Virus record (IMG/VR): IMGVR_UViG_3300044491_001600
Coordinates: 1 to 30,451 of that record
Reading direction: 5' to 3' (one strand)
DNA: 30,451 nt
Source: a virus
Shown here in pieces: positions 22,753 through 30,112 of the stretch. A program made the position numbers and the translations under genes. How positions within the stretch are numbered: the first letter of the stretch is position 1; each line of letters starts with the position of its first letter. Below the pieces are notes generated by a model that ran no database searches, was not told the DNA's origin, and saw only the letters and a list, made by a program, of their open reading frames with translations.

Positions 22753-23492
22753 TGTTAGATAAACATGTTTTAGAAGCAATTGGTTTCGAAAGGTCTGAGG
22801 ATACTGCTGGTGATACACTAGACTTCTTTGAGGCACTTAAACATAGTCCTCAACTGCTAGACAAAGTTATTGAGTCTATAAAAACAGCAGACTTTCCATT
22901 CTACAATTTATATGCTAATTACGGTACAGGTATTGGTGAAACTGTTGAAGAAATAGTTGAAGATAAGTTTATTGATATCTTAACCAAGTCCAAACAAACC
23001 AAAGTTATCTACGAAGAGTTTTACAAAGCAAATAAATGTAAGGCTACTAACTTTGATAGGCTACTTGAGAAAGGCGACGATATGCTAAAAGTAGAAATCA
23101 AAGTTATAAGGGCGGCCAGTGGTAAGCCTAAAAACAAAAACAAGAAGTATCAGGCTATTCCTAGTCTACTTGAAGAACGTGCATTATCATTTGCAGATAT
23201 TTCGCAAAGTGGTAATGGCAGTTTTCAACAAACAAAAGCAAAAGAGTTTGACTATATTCTTTGTGTGCTAGTTTGTAAAGATCAAGTAAACATGTATCTT
23301 GTTCCTAGTGAGGACATACTTAACGGTACACTTAAAATTACTAACCAACATGCTGGTGCTATATTGGAAGATGGTACTACTAATGAAGGCCATTTATCTC
23401 TCAATGATGTTATGGCTGGCGATTACTTAGTTGGTGAGTATAAGAGTGAAAAAGAATTGTTGACAAAAGCAAAATTAGGAGTTATAATATAA
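22752..23492 (+). CDS. Possible PD-(D/E)xK nuclease
   Basis: A 246-residue protein. The central segment DDMLKVEIKVIRAASGK has the E-x-K core of restriction-like nucleases (V-E-I-K), with an Asp pair just before it, and is followed by a helix/strand with SFQQTKAKEFDYILCVLV, where Q and the D-Y-I-L strand fit the C-terminal half of the core. A nearby N-terminal ETVEEIVEDKF gives an acidic helix. Proteins of this layout are often restriction-like or repair nucleases, but the catalytic Asp before the strand is uncertain. It starts on the stop codon of the membrane gene. Nuclease role is a hypothesis. Confidence 0.5.
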   Translation: MLDKHVLEAIGFERSEDTAGDTLDFFEALKHSPQLLDKVIESIKTADFPFYNLYANYGTGIGETVEEIVEDKFIDILTKSKQTKVIYEEFYKANKCKATNFDRLLEKGDDMLKVEIKVIRAASGKPKNKNKKYQAIPSLLEERALSFADISQSGNGSFQQTKAKEFDYILCVLVCKDQVNMYLVPSEDILNGTLKITNQHAGAILEDGTTNEGHLSLNDVMAGDYLVGEYKSEKELLTKAKLGVII

Positions 23493-23494
23493 TT

Positions 23495-23941
23495 ATGACA
23501 ATGCATTTACAACAAGGCTTGAGTACTATAAATACTCGCAAACGTAAAGTTAAACTAACTAAAGCCAAATTGGCTGAGTTTGAATTACGTTGGAGAAAGC
23601 ATAACAAGTGGGCAAAGCAGAATAACATGCACGACATGAGGTATGCTACTGTCCAAGAGTACATTGATTACTGTCACGGTAATACTCCTAAAAGAGAACT
23701 TAGGGCCGATAGGTCTGTTTACAAACCACAGAAGTCATATGCTCAACAACGCATAGCAGAGTTTAATAAAAAGTATCCAAGTAGTTCTACTATTGTTTCA
23801 AAAAGCAAAGGTGACGGTGAGAACGCAGAGTGGCAGAAAGAAAAGCAAAAGATTAGTGCTACATATACTATTGCACCAGCATACAACAAAGGTGCATACC
23901 AAGTAGTACCAAAGAACGAAGTCAAACACATAGGCAAATAA
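23495..23941 (+). CDS. Conserved basic phage protein
   Basis: A 148-residue Lys/Arg-rich protein starting MTMHLQQGLSTINTRKRK, with a helical core KAKLAEFELRWRKHNKW and HDMRYATVQEYIDYCHGN, then a disordered basic tail. This start (LQxGLSTxNTRK) and the M-H-D...EYI segment recur in marine T4-like phage proteins; function unknown. It begins three bases after the preceding stop. Confidence 0.65.
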   Translation: MTMHLQQGLSTINTRKRKVKLTKAKLAEFELRWRKHNKWAKQNNMHDMRYATVQEYIDYCHGNTPKRELRADRSVYKPQKSYAQQRIAEFNKKYPSSSTIVSKSKGDGENAEWQKEKQKISATYTIAPAYNKGAYQVVPKNEVKHIGK

Positions 23942-23945
23942 GATA

Positions 23946-24104
23946 ATGTTTAACAGTATTTTAGAGAAGGTGATTATAGTGATGCTGATAAGCATAATTA
24001 TAATTGGTAGTTACATTTCGTTTAAGGCAAACAATACATTAGATGATATGCAAAAAATGTATTTTGATGATCCTCAAAACGAAGAAACAAATAATATAGC
24101 ATGA
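23946..24104 (+). CDS. Very small single-pass membrane protein
   Basis: A 52-residue protein, MFNSILEKVIIVMLISIII, with one N-terminal membrane helix (about 6-22) and a polar acidic tail. The ATG begins five bases after the preceding stop and its TGA overlaps the next start (ATGA). No strong SD of its own is seen. Function unknown. Confidence 0.5.
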   Translation: MFNSILEKVIIVMLISIIIIGSYISFKANNTLDDMQKMYFDDPQNEETNNIA

Positions 24105-24334
24105 AAAAAGAAGAACTGATAGAACTAATTAAAAATGTTCACAAGGAAGATACTCAAGGAAAAATAACAGGCGTGTTTATGGGTAGGCACGGTGAAGTTA
24201 TTACCACTGATAGTATTCGTCTAGATATGGATGGTGGCAGAATTATTTTAGCACAAGAAGGCTCAGGCCATGAGGCTAAGAATAATAGTAACTGGCAACA
24301 AGAATTAAATTTTTCGAGAAATAGAAAAGAATAA
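24101..24334 (+). CDS. Small unknown protein
   Basis: A 77-residue protein, MKKEELIELIKNVHKED, with an acidic helix, a beta-type middle (KITGVFMGRHGEVITTDSIRL) and a Gly-rich polar tail. It is coupled by ATGA to the tiny membrane gene. Not recognised. Confidence 0.55.
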   Translation: MKKEELIELIKNVHKEDTQGKITGVFMGRHGEVITTDSIRLDMDGGRIILAQEGSGHEAKNNSNWQQELNFSRNRKE

Positions 24335-24342
24335 ATAACAAT

Positions 24343-25170
24343 ATGTTGAGAAAAGATAACGAAACACATCCTTTTATAGATTTACCTGATCTAGAGTTAC
24401 CTATAAAATGGGAAGATGTTTTCGACGATCAAGATATTGATATAGCAGACGGCAGTTATCATGTAGATAAACCAACTGCTACTACAAGTTTTATGTGGTT
24501 GCCTCAACTTATTAAATCAGGTGATAGTGAACTTCCTTATCTACTAGCAGTACCTAATGGTAATAGAGTAGGTAGAACACTTTATGAATGGTTCCAAGAT
24601 ACTTTTCAAAGCAATTTTCTTGCGTCCCCACAAAGAGGACTTGGTAAAGTACATTTTCCTATAACCTTAATAAAATTTCATGGTACAACTCTTTGGCATA
24701 GAGAAGGACATCCTTACTGGGCTGATGATCAGATGCGTGAGTACTTAAACAATAGAAGTAACTTTGCATTTAATTTTCCTTTTTATGGTGAAAAAGAAGA
24801 GACTAGTGTACAATTTGCTAAAGGTTCAATTGATCTAGAAAACCTATCTAAAAAGTTACTATCAGAACATAAACAAAAACATAATTTGCTACAACAAACA
24901 GATGCAGAAGGATTAGAACCTATAACGTTAGAACACAATATACTTACAGCATCACATGGAGACTTTTTATTATCTAAAGAACATGCAGATAGTTTAAACG
25001 TGGTTGGCGAAAAAGTAAAATATGATTGTGGGTACATTATACCTCTAAGTAGTTGGCATAAGGTACATGCAAATAGTGGTAATAGATTAAGCCTAAGATT
25101 TATGGGCAACAATGATTATACATTTAGTGATATTTGTCATATGTATGATAACAATAAATTATTAAAATAA
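24343..25170 (+). CDS. Possible 2OG-oxygenase/cupin-fold protein
   Basis: A 275-residue protein. Two parts resemble a double-stranded beta-helix: TLWHREGHPYW (His pair, with a Glu between) and SSWHKVHANSGNRLSLRFMG, where a distal His is followed after about eight residues by an Arg in a beta strand, as in 2-oxoglutarate-binding oxygenases or Asp-beta-hydroxylase-like proteins. The first metal motif is not a clean H-x-D, so the call is weak. There is no signal peptide. It lies in a run of small unknown phage genes. Confidence 0.45.
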   Translation: MLRKDNETHPFIDLPDLELPIKWEDVFDDQDIDIADGSYHVDKPTATTSFMWLPQLIKSGDSELPYLLAVPNGNRVGRTLYEWFQDTFQSNFLASPQRGLGKVHFPITLIKFHGTTLWHREGHPYWADDQMREYLNNRSNFAFNFPFYGEKEETSVQFAKGSIDLENLSKKLLSEHKQKHNLLQQTDAEGLEPITLEHNILTASHGDFLLSKEHADSLNVVGEKVKYDCGYIIPLSSWHKVHANSGNRLSLRFMGNNDYTFSDICHMYDNNKLLK

Positions 25171-25171
25171 A

Positions 25172-25438
25172 ATGAGTATGAGAGATAGCAACCTATTAGA
25201 ATCTTTTGAAACAATTAAACCTGAATATGGTGGTATACAGTATGTGTACAAATTCAAGAATGGTTACGGTGCTAGTGTAATTAAACATAAATATAGTTAC
25301 GGTGGTAAGAAAGGTCTTTGGGAACTTGCCTTGCTCAAAGGTGATGATTTACATTACAACTCAGATTATCCTGATGTCAAAGGACATTTAAATGATCCTG
25401 AGGTTGACAATGAGCTCAAGTACATTGCAAACTATTAA
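25172..25438 (+). CDS. Small conserved phage protein
   Basis: An 88-residue protein with a repeated beta pattern, QYVYKFKNGYGASVIKHKYSYG and KGLWELALLKGDD, and an acidic C-terminal part. The N-G-Y-G-A-S-V-I/V signature recurs in small marine phage proteins to my knowledge; function unknown. ATG 25172 directly follows the previous stop. Confidence 0.65.
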   Translation: MSMRDSNLLESFETIKPEYGGIQYVYKFKNGYGASVIKHKYSYGGKKGLWELALLKGDDLHYNSDYPDVKGHLNDPEVDNELKYIANY

Positions 25439-25628
25439 ACATGTAGGTTACCCGGTACCAACAGAAATGTGGAACAGTATGGAAAAAGAATCTAAAGAAG
25501 ATTTTGTTAAACACCAAGCAATTAGTGATTTGTTAGATATAGATTTAACATGTCCAAATTGTAATGCAGTTCTAGTAACAGCAGAACAACGCAACAATAA
25601 GGCAAAGGAAAATGGCGACAAAAAATGA
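25410..25628 (+). CDS. Small protein with a CxxC pair
   Basis: A 72-residue protein. Two ATGs are possible; ATG 25410 is preferred because GAGG stands at SD distance, while the one at 25392 has none. There is one pair C-P-N-C near the C-terminus (LTCPNCNAVL), perhaps half of a zinc ribbon. The gene overlaps the end of the previous one by 29 bases and its own end overlaps the next by 17. Unknown. Confidence 0.55.
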   Translation: MSSSTLQTIKHVGYPVPTEMWNSMEKESKEDFVKHQAISDLLDIDLTCPNCNAVLVTAEQRNNKAKENGDKK

Positions 25629-25818
25629 TATTACTGGTGACAGTATTCAATCAAAAGTAAATAGTGATAATAAGACTTATGCAGATTCTTGGGAAAGGAT
25701 TTGGGGTAAGAAAACACCAGAAGACGAAAAGAACTTTAAACACAAACAACAAGACCTCACAGAACTTAACAGTGATGGCAATCGTGACCGTGGACGTTAT
25801 GGCGAAGACGAATCATAA
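25612..25818 (+). CDS. Small hydrophilic phage protein
   Basis: A 68-residue, very polar protein, MATKNDITGDSIQSKV, with an Asp/Arg-rich C-terminal part ending DRGRYGEDES. The KNDITGD...W-E-R-I-W-G pattern is found in small marine T4-like phage proteins by my recollection. No fold is evident. Confidence 0.6.
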   Translation: MATKNDITGDSIQSKVNSDNKTYADSWERIWGKKTPEDEKNFKHKQQDLTELNSDGNRDRGRYGEDES

Positions 25819-25823
25819 CGTTT

Positions 25824-26225
25824 ATGGCAGATAATAAAGAAAACTTCTTAAGAAATAAAATTCACCAGAATACTGTAGATTCAGTATTGTTGATTTGTGC
25901 TCCGTGCAATGATGATGCAGACTATGAATGGATAACTGAAGCAGGTATCCACAATGCTCTTTTACCTTTTAGAAAGTGGTTTGAGAGTATGGATACTGAT
26001 TATCAGTTTGAAATAAACTATGGTAATCCTTGGGATGACTCTATCATGGATGGCATGACATTGTATGTGAATGTGATTGCAAAAGCAACACTTAGAACTA
26101 GACCATGGACCAAAGAAGATATGATGATGTTTAAATTAAAGTTTAGTGACAAGTTGCCTATACATGATTTAGGTCCTTACATAGAAGAAGCACTTAGATC
26201 TGAAGAAGGTATTGATTCAAAGTAG
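25824..26225 (+). CDS. Unknown protein, converging on the minus-strand gene
   Basis: A 133-residue acidic protein with two Cys (LLICAPC) near residue 25 and Trp/Met-rich segments (WTKEDMMMFKLKF). Its last 32 bases overlap the end of the convergent gene at 26194. No family recognised. Confidence 0.6.
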   Translation: MADNKENFLRNKIHQNTVDSVLLICAPCNDDADYEWITEAGIHNALLPFRKWFESMDTDYQFEINYGNPWDDSIMDGMTLYVNVIAKATLRTRPWTKEDMMMFKLKFSDKLPIHDLGPYIEEALRSEEGIDSK

Positions 26226-27138
26226 CAATATTTTTTTCCTGGAACTCTCCCCAAAAGTAATCATAATTATAATCTAGTATATCTTGTACTGAATCATACA
26301 TTTCTTGTATTTGCTGTTTGTTACATGTAGTTAGATGTAATAAGTTTTCAAACCAATCACGTTTTTCGTCCCATAAACAATCAAATGTTTTGAATCCCAT
26401 ATCCTGTAATGCTTTGTACTTTTCTGGATGTAAATGTAAGAAAGGTCTTTTTGCTATAATAGGCTTCCAAGTTTTTTCACTTAAAAATCTATCATTGAAA
26501 GTAGTTTCCCCTACAATATAACAGAATGTATTTGCTACTACATCTTTATTACCTAAACCAGCATCAGGCGGTGATTGGTTGTTCCATTTAAATAATTGAC
26601 CGCCTTCTTCCTCTTCTCTGGTGTTACCCTCAAAGGTCATATAACGTTCACCATCATCAACAGTTACAATACCGTAATCAGTTAGGTCATGGTTTATTAT
26701 ATTATCTATTGCATGTTTTCTGTGTAAAGGTGCTTTCTTATTGAAAAACAAAAAGTGATTAAAGTCATCTTTTAAGTTTAATGGAATGGAATTTAAGTTA
26801 TAGTGTTCTCTGTCTTGTCCATACAACCATGCCCAAAAATTCCAATCACATGTAACATCACTTACACATGGTAAATGGTTAAAGTCTAACTGATCCATGA
26901 ATTCATTATTTTCTAAGTAAGTACCAGGATCTAATTGTTGTACAAGTAATCTTCTATTTGGAATAGTATCATTATACAAAAATCTATTATCTGGATCTTT
27001 CCAGTATACCGGTTTTAGTCTAAATAAATAAGTTGCATCTATAATATTCCACCCTGATAATTGGTTTTGGATGTGTTCTAATATCTGTATATTTCTATTA
27101 CCAATAGGCCCAATATGGCTATGTTTATGGAAGATCAT
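26194..27138 (-). CDS. Unknown phage protein with FLSEKTWKPI motif
   Basis: A 314-residue protein from the ATG at 27138. A TTG at 27183 is rejected because it lies inside the promoter region of the plus-strand unit. The protein is rich in Trp, Phe, Tyr and His. Near the C-terminus the block FLSEKTWKPIIAKRPFLHL is followed by K-A-L-Q-D-M-G-F-K-T-F-D. This E-K-T-x-K-P-I...G-F-K-T-F pattern is frequent in marine phage proteins and could belong to a glycosyltransferase-like fold, but I cannot confirm it. It is the only minus-strand gene in the last 13 kb and converges on 25824-26225. Confidence 0.6.
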   Translation of the reverse strand: MIFHKHSHIGPIGNRNIQILEHIQNQLSGWNIIDATYLFRLKPVYWKDPDNRFLYNDTIPNRRLLVQQLDPGTYLENNEFMDQLDFNHLPCVSDVTCDWNFWAWLYGQDREHYNLNSIPLNLKDDFNHFLFFNKKAPLHRKHAIDNIINHDLTDYGIVTVDDGERYMTFEGNTREEEEGGQLFKWNNQSPPDAGLGNKDVVANTFCYIVGETTFNDRFLSEKTWKPIIAKRPFLHLHPEKYKALQDMGFKTFDCLWDEKRDWFENLLHLTTCNKQQIQEMYDSVQDILDYNYDYFWGEFQEKNIATLNQYLLQI

Positions 27139-27169
27139 GCAAATACTTATGGTTTTTTGCAAAAATAGG

Positions 27170-27197
27170 TTGATTTTTACCAAAAAAACACTATAAT
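27170..27197 (+). promoter_or_regulatory. Sigma70-like promoter upstream of the structured RNA and hsp20
   Basis: TTGATT (27170-27175) preceded by AAAAATAGG, 16 bases, TATAAT (27192-27197). Confidence 0.75.
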
Positions 27198-27209
27198 AAG
27201 TGTAAGTTA

Positions 27210-27217
27210 TATAAATA
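27210..27217 (+). promoter_or_regulatory. Perfect T4-late box TATAAATA
   Basis: TATAAATA, identical to the T4 late promoter, 12 bases downstream of the sigma70-like -10 box. Transcripts from it would start just before the first hairpin of the candidate RNA at 27221. Confidence 0.6.
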
Positions 27218-27220
27218 ACT

Positions 27221-27600
27221 TTGCAATTTAGAAATGCAAGGGCAATAGAATCGTAAGAAACTAAAGTCTACTGTAAATCAAAATTGCCCTCGATGTGCAA
27301 ACGAAGGGAGCAATCGAAGTAAGGGCAAAAGGATCGTAAGTGAAATTTGCCTACTACGGATGAATGTAACTGGATAGTAATAAGAGGTTAGGGAAGTTAA
27401 ATCTTCAAAAGAGCTCGGTATTAAGTTACTGTACAGCTCGGGTTTAACAGACCACGTGTAGAAATACAACTTGGCCCTACCAAGTACAGACTAATAGATG
27501 GCAACACCTATTAGTAGAAAGCGAAGTTAGGGAAGGATTTAGCAGGACAGGACACACACTAACGAATGCCCTGCTAAAGACGATTTGTTTATTCGCCAAT
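27221..27600 (+). ncRNA. Candidate large structured noncoding RNA
   Basis: No gene of any size is credible in this 475-base gap on either strand. Instead it is a chain of stems: AGGGCAAT/ATTGCCCT (27239-27246 and 27283-27290); CGAT.TGC/GCA.ATCG with a bulged G (27290-27317); GGCAAA/TTTGCC (27324-27329 and 27346-27351); GTTAAA/TTTAAC enclosing GAGCT/AGCTC and CGGTA/TACTG (27396-27448); TGTA-GAAA-TACA (27457-27468); ACTTGG/CCAAGT with loop CCCTA (27469-27485); ACTAATAG/CTATTAGT with a GCAA tetraloop (27490-27515); and TTTAGCAGG/CCTGCTAAA, nine pairs (27538-27578). GCGAA (27521) can pair with TTCGC (27592). The loop CCCTA could pair with TAGGG at 27389 or 27529 as a pseudoknot. The complementarity is seen; RNA function is inferred. 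It could also be a long hsp20 leader. Confidence 0.7.
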
Positions 27601-27658
27601 TGGGTTTAAACATCTTAGGAAAATAGAATATAAACTTGCTTAATTAAAGGAGATTATC

Positions 27659-28102
27659 ATGGTAGCAAAACAACAATTCCGTGTCACGACCGACACACTT
27701 TCCCCACTTTATAAAGCCTCAATTGGCTTCGACCAACTTGTAAATGAATTCTTTAATGAACCTTCATTTGTAAATACATCTGGTTATCCCCCTTATAACA
27801 TCTCAAAAGATGCAGAAGATGTCTATGAAATTACTCTTGCTATTGCAGGATTTAAGAAAGCAGACATCGATATTGAACTTGAAGATGGCACACTAAAAAT
27901 TACTGGTAAGTCAGAAGTACTTGACAGTGACAATAGAGAATGGTTACATAAGGGTATTGCTGAAAGAAACTTCGTAAGAACTTTCAAATTAGCAGAGTAT
28001 GTAGAAGTTAAAAATGCTAAACTTGAAGACGGTATTTTGAGAATCTCATTGTTCAAGAATGTTCCTGATGCAATGAAACCACAAAAGATTTCAATCAAGT
28101 AG
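27659..28102 (+). CDS. Small heat-shock protein Hsp20
   Basis: A 147-residue alpha-crystallin-type chaperone that binds unfolding proteins without ATP. The N-terminal arm (about 1-45) has GFDQLVNEFF, as in IbpA. The crystallin domain follows: PPYNISKDAEDVYEITLAIAGF, DIDIELEDGTLKITGK, F-V-R-T-F-K-L, and DGILRISL, ending in KISIK, with an I-x-I tail. A strong SD (AAAGGAG) precedes the ATG. Small heat-shock proteins are known in T4-like marine phages. It lies directly downstream of the structured RNA and is closed by a terminator. Confidence 0.95.
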   Translation: MVAKQQFRVTTDTLSPLYKASIGFDQLVNEFFNEPSFVNTSGYPPYNISKDAEDVYEITLAIAGFKKADIDIELEDGTLKITGKSEVLDSDNREWLHKGIAERNFVRTFKLAEYVEVKNAKLEDGILRISLFKNVPDAMKPQKISIK

Positions 28103-28119
28103 ATCTATAGGTAAATATT

Positions 28120-28150
28120 GGGGAGACGGGAGATCTGTTCTCCCCTTTTT
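28120..28150 (+). terminator. Intrinsic terminator after hsp20
   Basis: GGGGAGA (28120-28126) pairs with TCTCCCC (28139-28145), loop of 12 bases, followed by TTTTT. Confidence 0.88.
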
Positions 28151-28163
28151 ATTGAGTAGATTT

Positions 28164-28367
28164 ATGGCAAAGAAAGACAAGAGACGAACTATAGTATATA
28201 TGATCCCAGAAGGTGAAACTAGAAATAGTCACACCTACCATTACACCGCAATTAAAACAAAAAGGTTGACAATTGAAAATATTAAGTTAAAATTAAAGAA
28301 GTTTAATCCAGTAAAGCAAAAACATGAATGGTTCATAGAAACAAAATTACCACCACACAGTAAATAG
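28164..28367 (+). CDS. rpmG: Ribosomal protein bL33 homologue
   Basis: A 67-residue basic protein from ATG 28164 (the frame extends to a TTG at 28152, but MAKKDKRR is the family-like start). It matches bL33: a strand R-T-I-V-Y-M, then H-Y-T-A-I-K-T-K-R, then LKLKKFNPVKQKHEWFIETK, equivalent to the L-x-L-K-K-F/Y-x-P-x-x-x-x-H-x-x-x-x-E-x-K core of the 50S protein. The zinc-binding Cys pairs of some bL33 are absent, as in the Cys-less class. It follows the hsp20 terminator, and the clpS gene starts three bases after its stop. Together with bS21 it gives the phage one protein for each ribosomal subunit. Confidence 0.8.
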   Translation: MAKKDKRRTIVYMIPEGETRNSHTYHYTAIKTKRLTIENIKLKLKKFNPVKQKHEWFIETKLPPHSK

Positions 28368-28370
28368 TAT

Positions 28371-28670
28371 ATGTCAAAACAACAAACAAAGACTAAGGTT
28401 AGAACAGAGTTACGATATCCTTCTAACTATAATGTAATCATATTTAACGATGATTTTACACCTATGGATTTTGTAATTAGAATCCTAGTAGAAATTTTTA
28501 ATAAAAATCTTAATACAGCAAAAGATCAAACAATGCTTGTTCACAACAAAGGAAGTGCTATTGCTGGTACATACAATCATGAGATTGCAGATCAAAAATG
28601 TACTGAAGCCATTGCTATAAGTAGAGCATCAGGACACCCTTTGCAACTTAAAGTTGAACGAGTAGAATGA
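28371..28670 (+). CDS. clpS: ClpS, N-degron adaptor
   Basis: A 99-residue ClpS. The binding-pocket residues known from E. coli are all in place at a constant offset: Asn26, Asp27 (E. coli 34, 35), Thr30, Met32 (40) and His58 (66), in [13 protein letters not shown] and [10 protein letters not shown]. The C-terminal Y-N-H-E-I-A-D-x-K-C-T-E-A...S-G-H-P-L-Q-L is typical. ClpS delivers proteins with bulky hydrophobic N-terminal residues to ClpA and switches off ssrA delivery. No clpA is seen in the window. The ATGA overlap couples it to sufB. The N-terminal extension is short, which matters because that arm acts on ClpA. Confidence 0.93.
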   Translation: MSKQQTKTKVRTELRYPSNYNVIIFNDDFTPMDFVIRILVEIFNKNLNTAKDQTMLVHNKGSAIAGTYNHEIADQKCTEAIAISRASGHPLQLKVERVE

Positions 28671-30112
28671 CAGTAGAAAATTTAAATCAAACCAAATACA
28701 AAGAAGGCTTTAGTACCGAAACTGATTCGGTGAGTTTGCCTCCAGGTCTCGATGAGTCCACTATAAGAAACATTAGTGCAATCAAAGAAGAGCCCGAATG
28801 GCTATTGGAATTCAGATTAAAAGCATTTAAACGTTGGCAAGAAATGACTGAGCCTGATTGGAGTGAATTAGATTATGATCCAATTGACTATCAGGCACTC
28901 AGTTATTATTCAGCACCTAAAAGCAGAAACAAAGATGATATCCCACAAGAGATATTAGATACGTTTGATAAACTAGGTGTGCCATTACATGAACGTGATG
29001 CACTATTGGGCATAGATAAAGACTCTAGTGTTATTCCTACAGTGGCCATTGACGCAGTATTTGATAGTGTCAGTGTTGCCACAACATTTAAAGCAGAACT
29101 AGAAAAGTATGGTATTGTATTTGGTAGCATCAGTGAAGCAATACAATCACACCCAGACTTAGTTAGAAAGTATTTAGGTAGTGTAATACCTTATACAGAC
29201 AATTACTTTGCTACATTAAATTCTGCTGTATTCACAGACGGTACATTTTGTTATATACCACCAGGTGTAAGATGCCCTATGGAACTTAACACATATTTCC
29301 GTATAAACGCTCGTAATACAGGGCAGTTTGAACGCACACTGATTATAGCAGACGCGGACAGTTACGTTAGTTACTTAGAAGGGTGTACAGCACCAGCATA
29401 CGATGAAAACACGTTACATGCGGCGTGTGTAGAGCTAGTGACTATGGATAATGCTGAGATAAAATATTCAACAGTACAGAATTGGTATCCAGGAGACGAG
29501 AATGGTGTAGGTGGTGTATATAATTTTGTAACAAAACGTGCAAAGTGTGAAGGCAAGAATTCAAAAGTAAGTTGGACACAGGTTGAAACTGGTTCAGCAG
29601 TAACTTGGAAATACCCAAGTTGTATATTAAAAGGTGAAGGAAGTGTAGGAGAGTTTTTTAGTGTTGCTGTTACTAAAGGAAAACAACAAGCAGACACAGG
29701 AACTAAAATGATTCACTTAGGTAAGAACACCAAGAGTACCATTATATCCAAAGGTATTAGTTTTGGCGATAGTACAAATACATATAGAGGTTCTGTAAAA
29801 GTAAACCCAGGTGCTCACAATGCCAGGAACTATACCAAGTGTGACAGTTTAATGCTACAAGATAGTAGAGCCCTCACATTACCTTATGTCACATGTCAAA
29901 ACGAATCTGCTATTTTAGAGCATGAAGCAAGTGCTGGTAAAATTAGTGAAGAGCAAATGTATTATTTGCAAAGTAGAGGATTAAGTGAAGATGATGCAAT
30001 GAACTTAATTGTAAATGGTTTTTGTAAGGATGTTTTTCAAAAACTTCCTTTAGAGTTTGCCGCTGAGGCAAATGGTTTATTAGGTGTTACATTAGAAGGA
30101 GCAGTAGGATGA
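28667..30112 (+). CDS. sufB: SufB, Fe-S cluster assembly scaffold
   Basis: A full-length 481-residue SufB (E. coli 495). It is the scaffold of the SufBC2D complex, on which Fe-S clusters are built. Visible are [17 protein letters not shown], the beta-helix core with GCTAPAY, ELVTM and [10 protein letters not shown], then the conserved CDSLM (Cys392, equivalent to Cys405) and LEHEAS with His419-Glu420 (equivalent to 433-434), and the end [17 protein letters not shown]. All residues known to matter for cluster assembly appear present. The gene overlaps clpS by ATGA and is followed by a 52-residue gene that overlaps its stop, then by sufC. Confidence 0.96.
   Translation: MTVENLNQTKYKEGFSTETDSVSLPPGLDESTIRNISAIKEEPEWLLEFRLKAFKRWQEMTEPDWSELDYDPIDYQALSYYSAPKSRNKDDIPQEILDTFDKLGVPLHERDALLGIDKDSSVIPTVAIDAVFDSVSVATTFKAELEKYGIVFGSISEAIQSHPDLVRKYLGSVIPYTDNYFATLNSAVFTDGTFCYIPPGVRCPMELNTYFRINARNTGQFERTLIIADADSYVSYLEGCTAPAYDENTLHAACVELVTMDNAEIKYSTVQNWYPGDENGVGGVYNFVTKRAKCEGKNSKVSWTQVETGSAVTWKYPSCILKGEGSVGEFFSVAVTKGKQQADTGTKMIHLGKNTKSTIISKGISFGDSTNTYRGSVKVNPGAHNARNYTKCDSLMLQDSRALTLPYVTCQNESAILEHEASAGKISEEQMYYLQSRGLSEDDAMNLIVNGFCKDVFQKLPLEFAAEANGLLGVTLEGAVG

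Noticed and set aside
27278-27469. A 63-codon frame on the minus strand in the structured region
   Set aside because: No SD, no family resemblance, and it crosses several stems; treated as chance.
27221-27600. tmRNA or RNase P RNA
   Set aside because: No tRNA-like ends or tag frame for tmRNA, and the conserved P4 strands of RNase P RNA are not visible.
28258-28300. GGTTGACA inside the bL33 gene as a promoter
   Set aside because: The -35 and A-tract look good, but there is no adequate -10 box at 16-18 bases.
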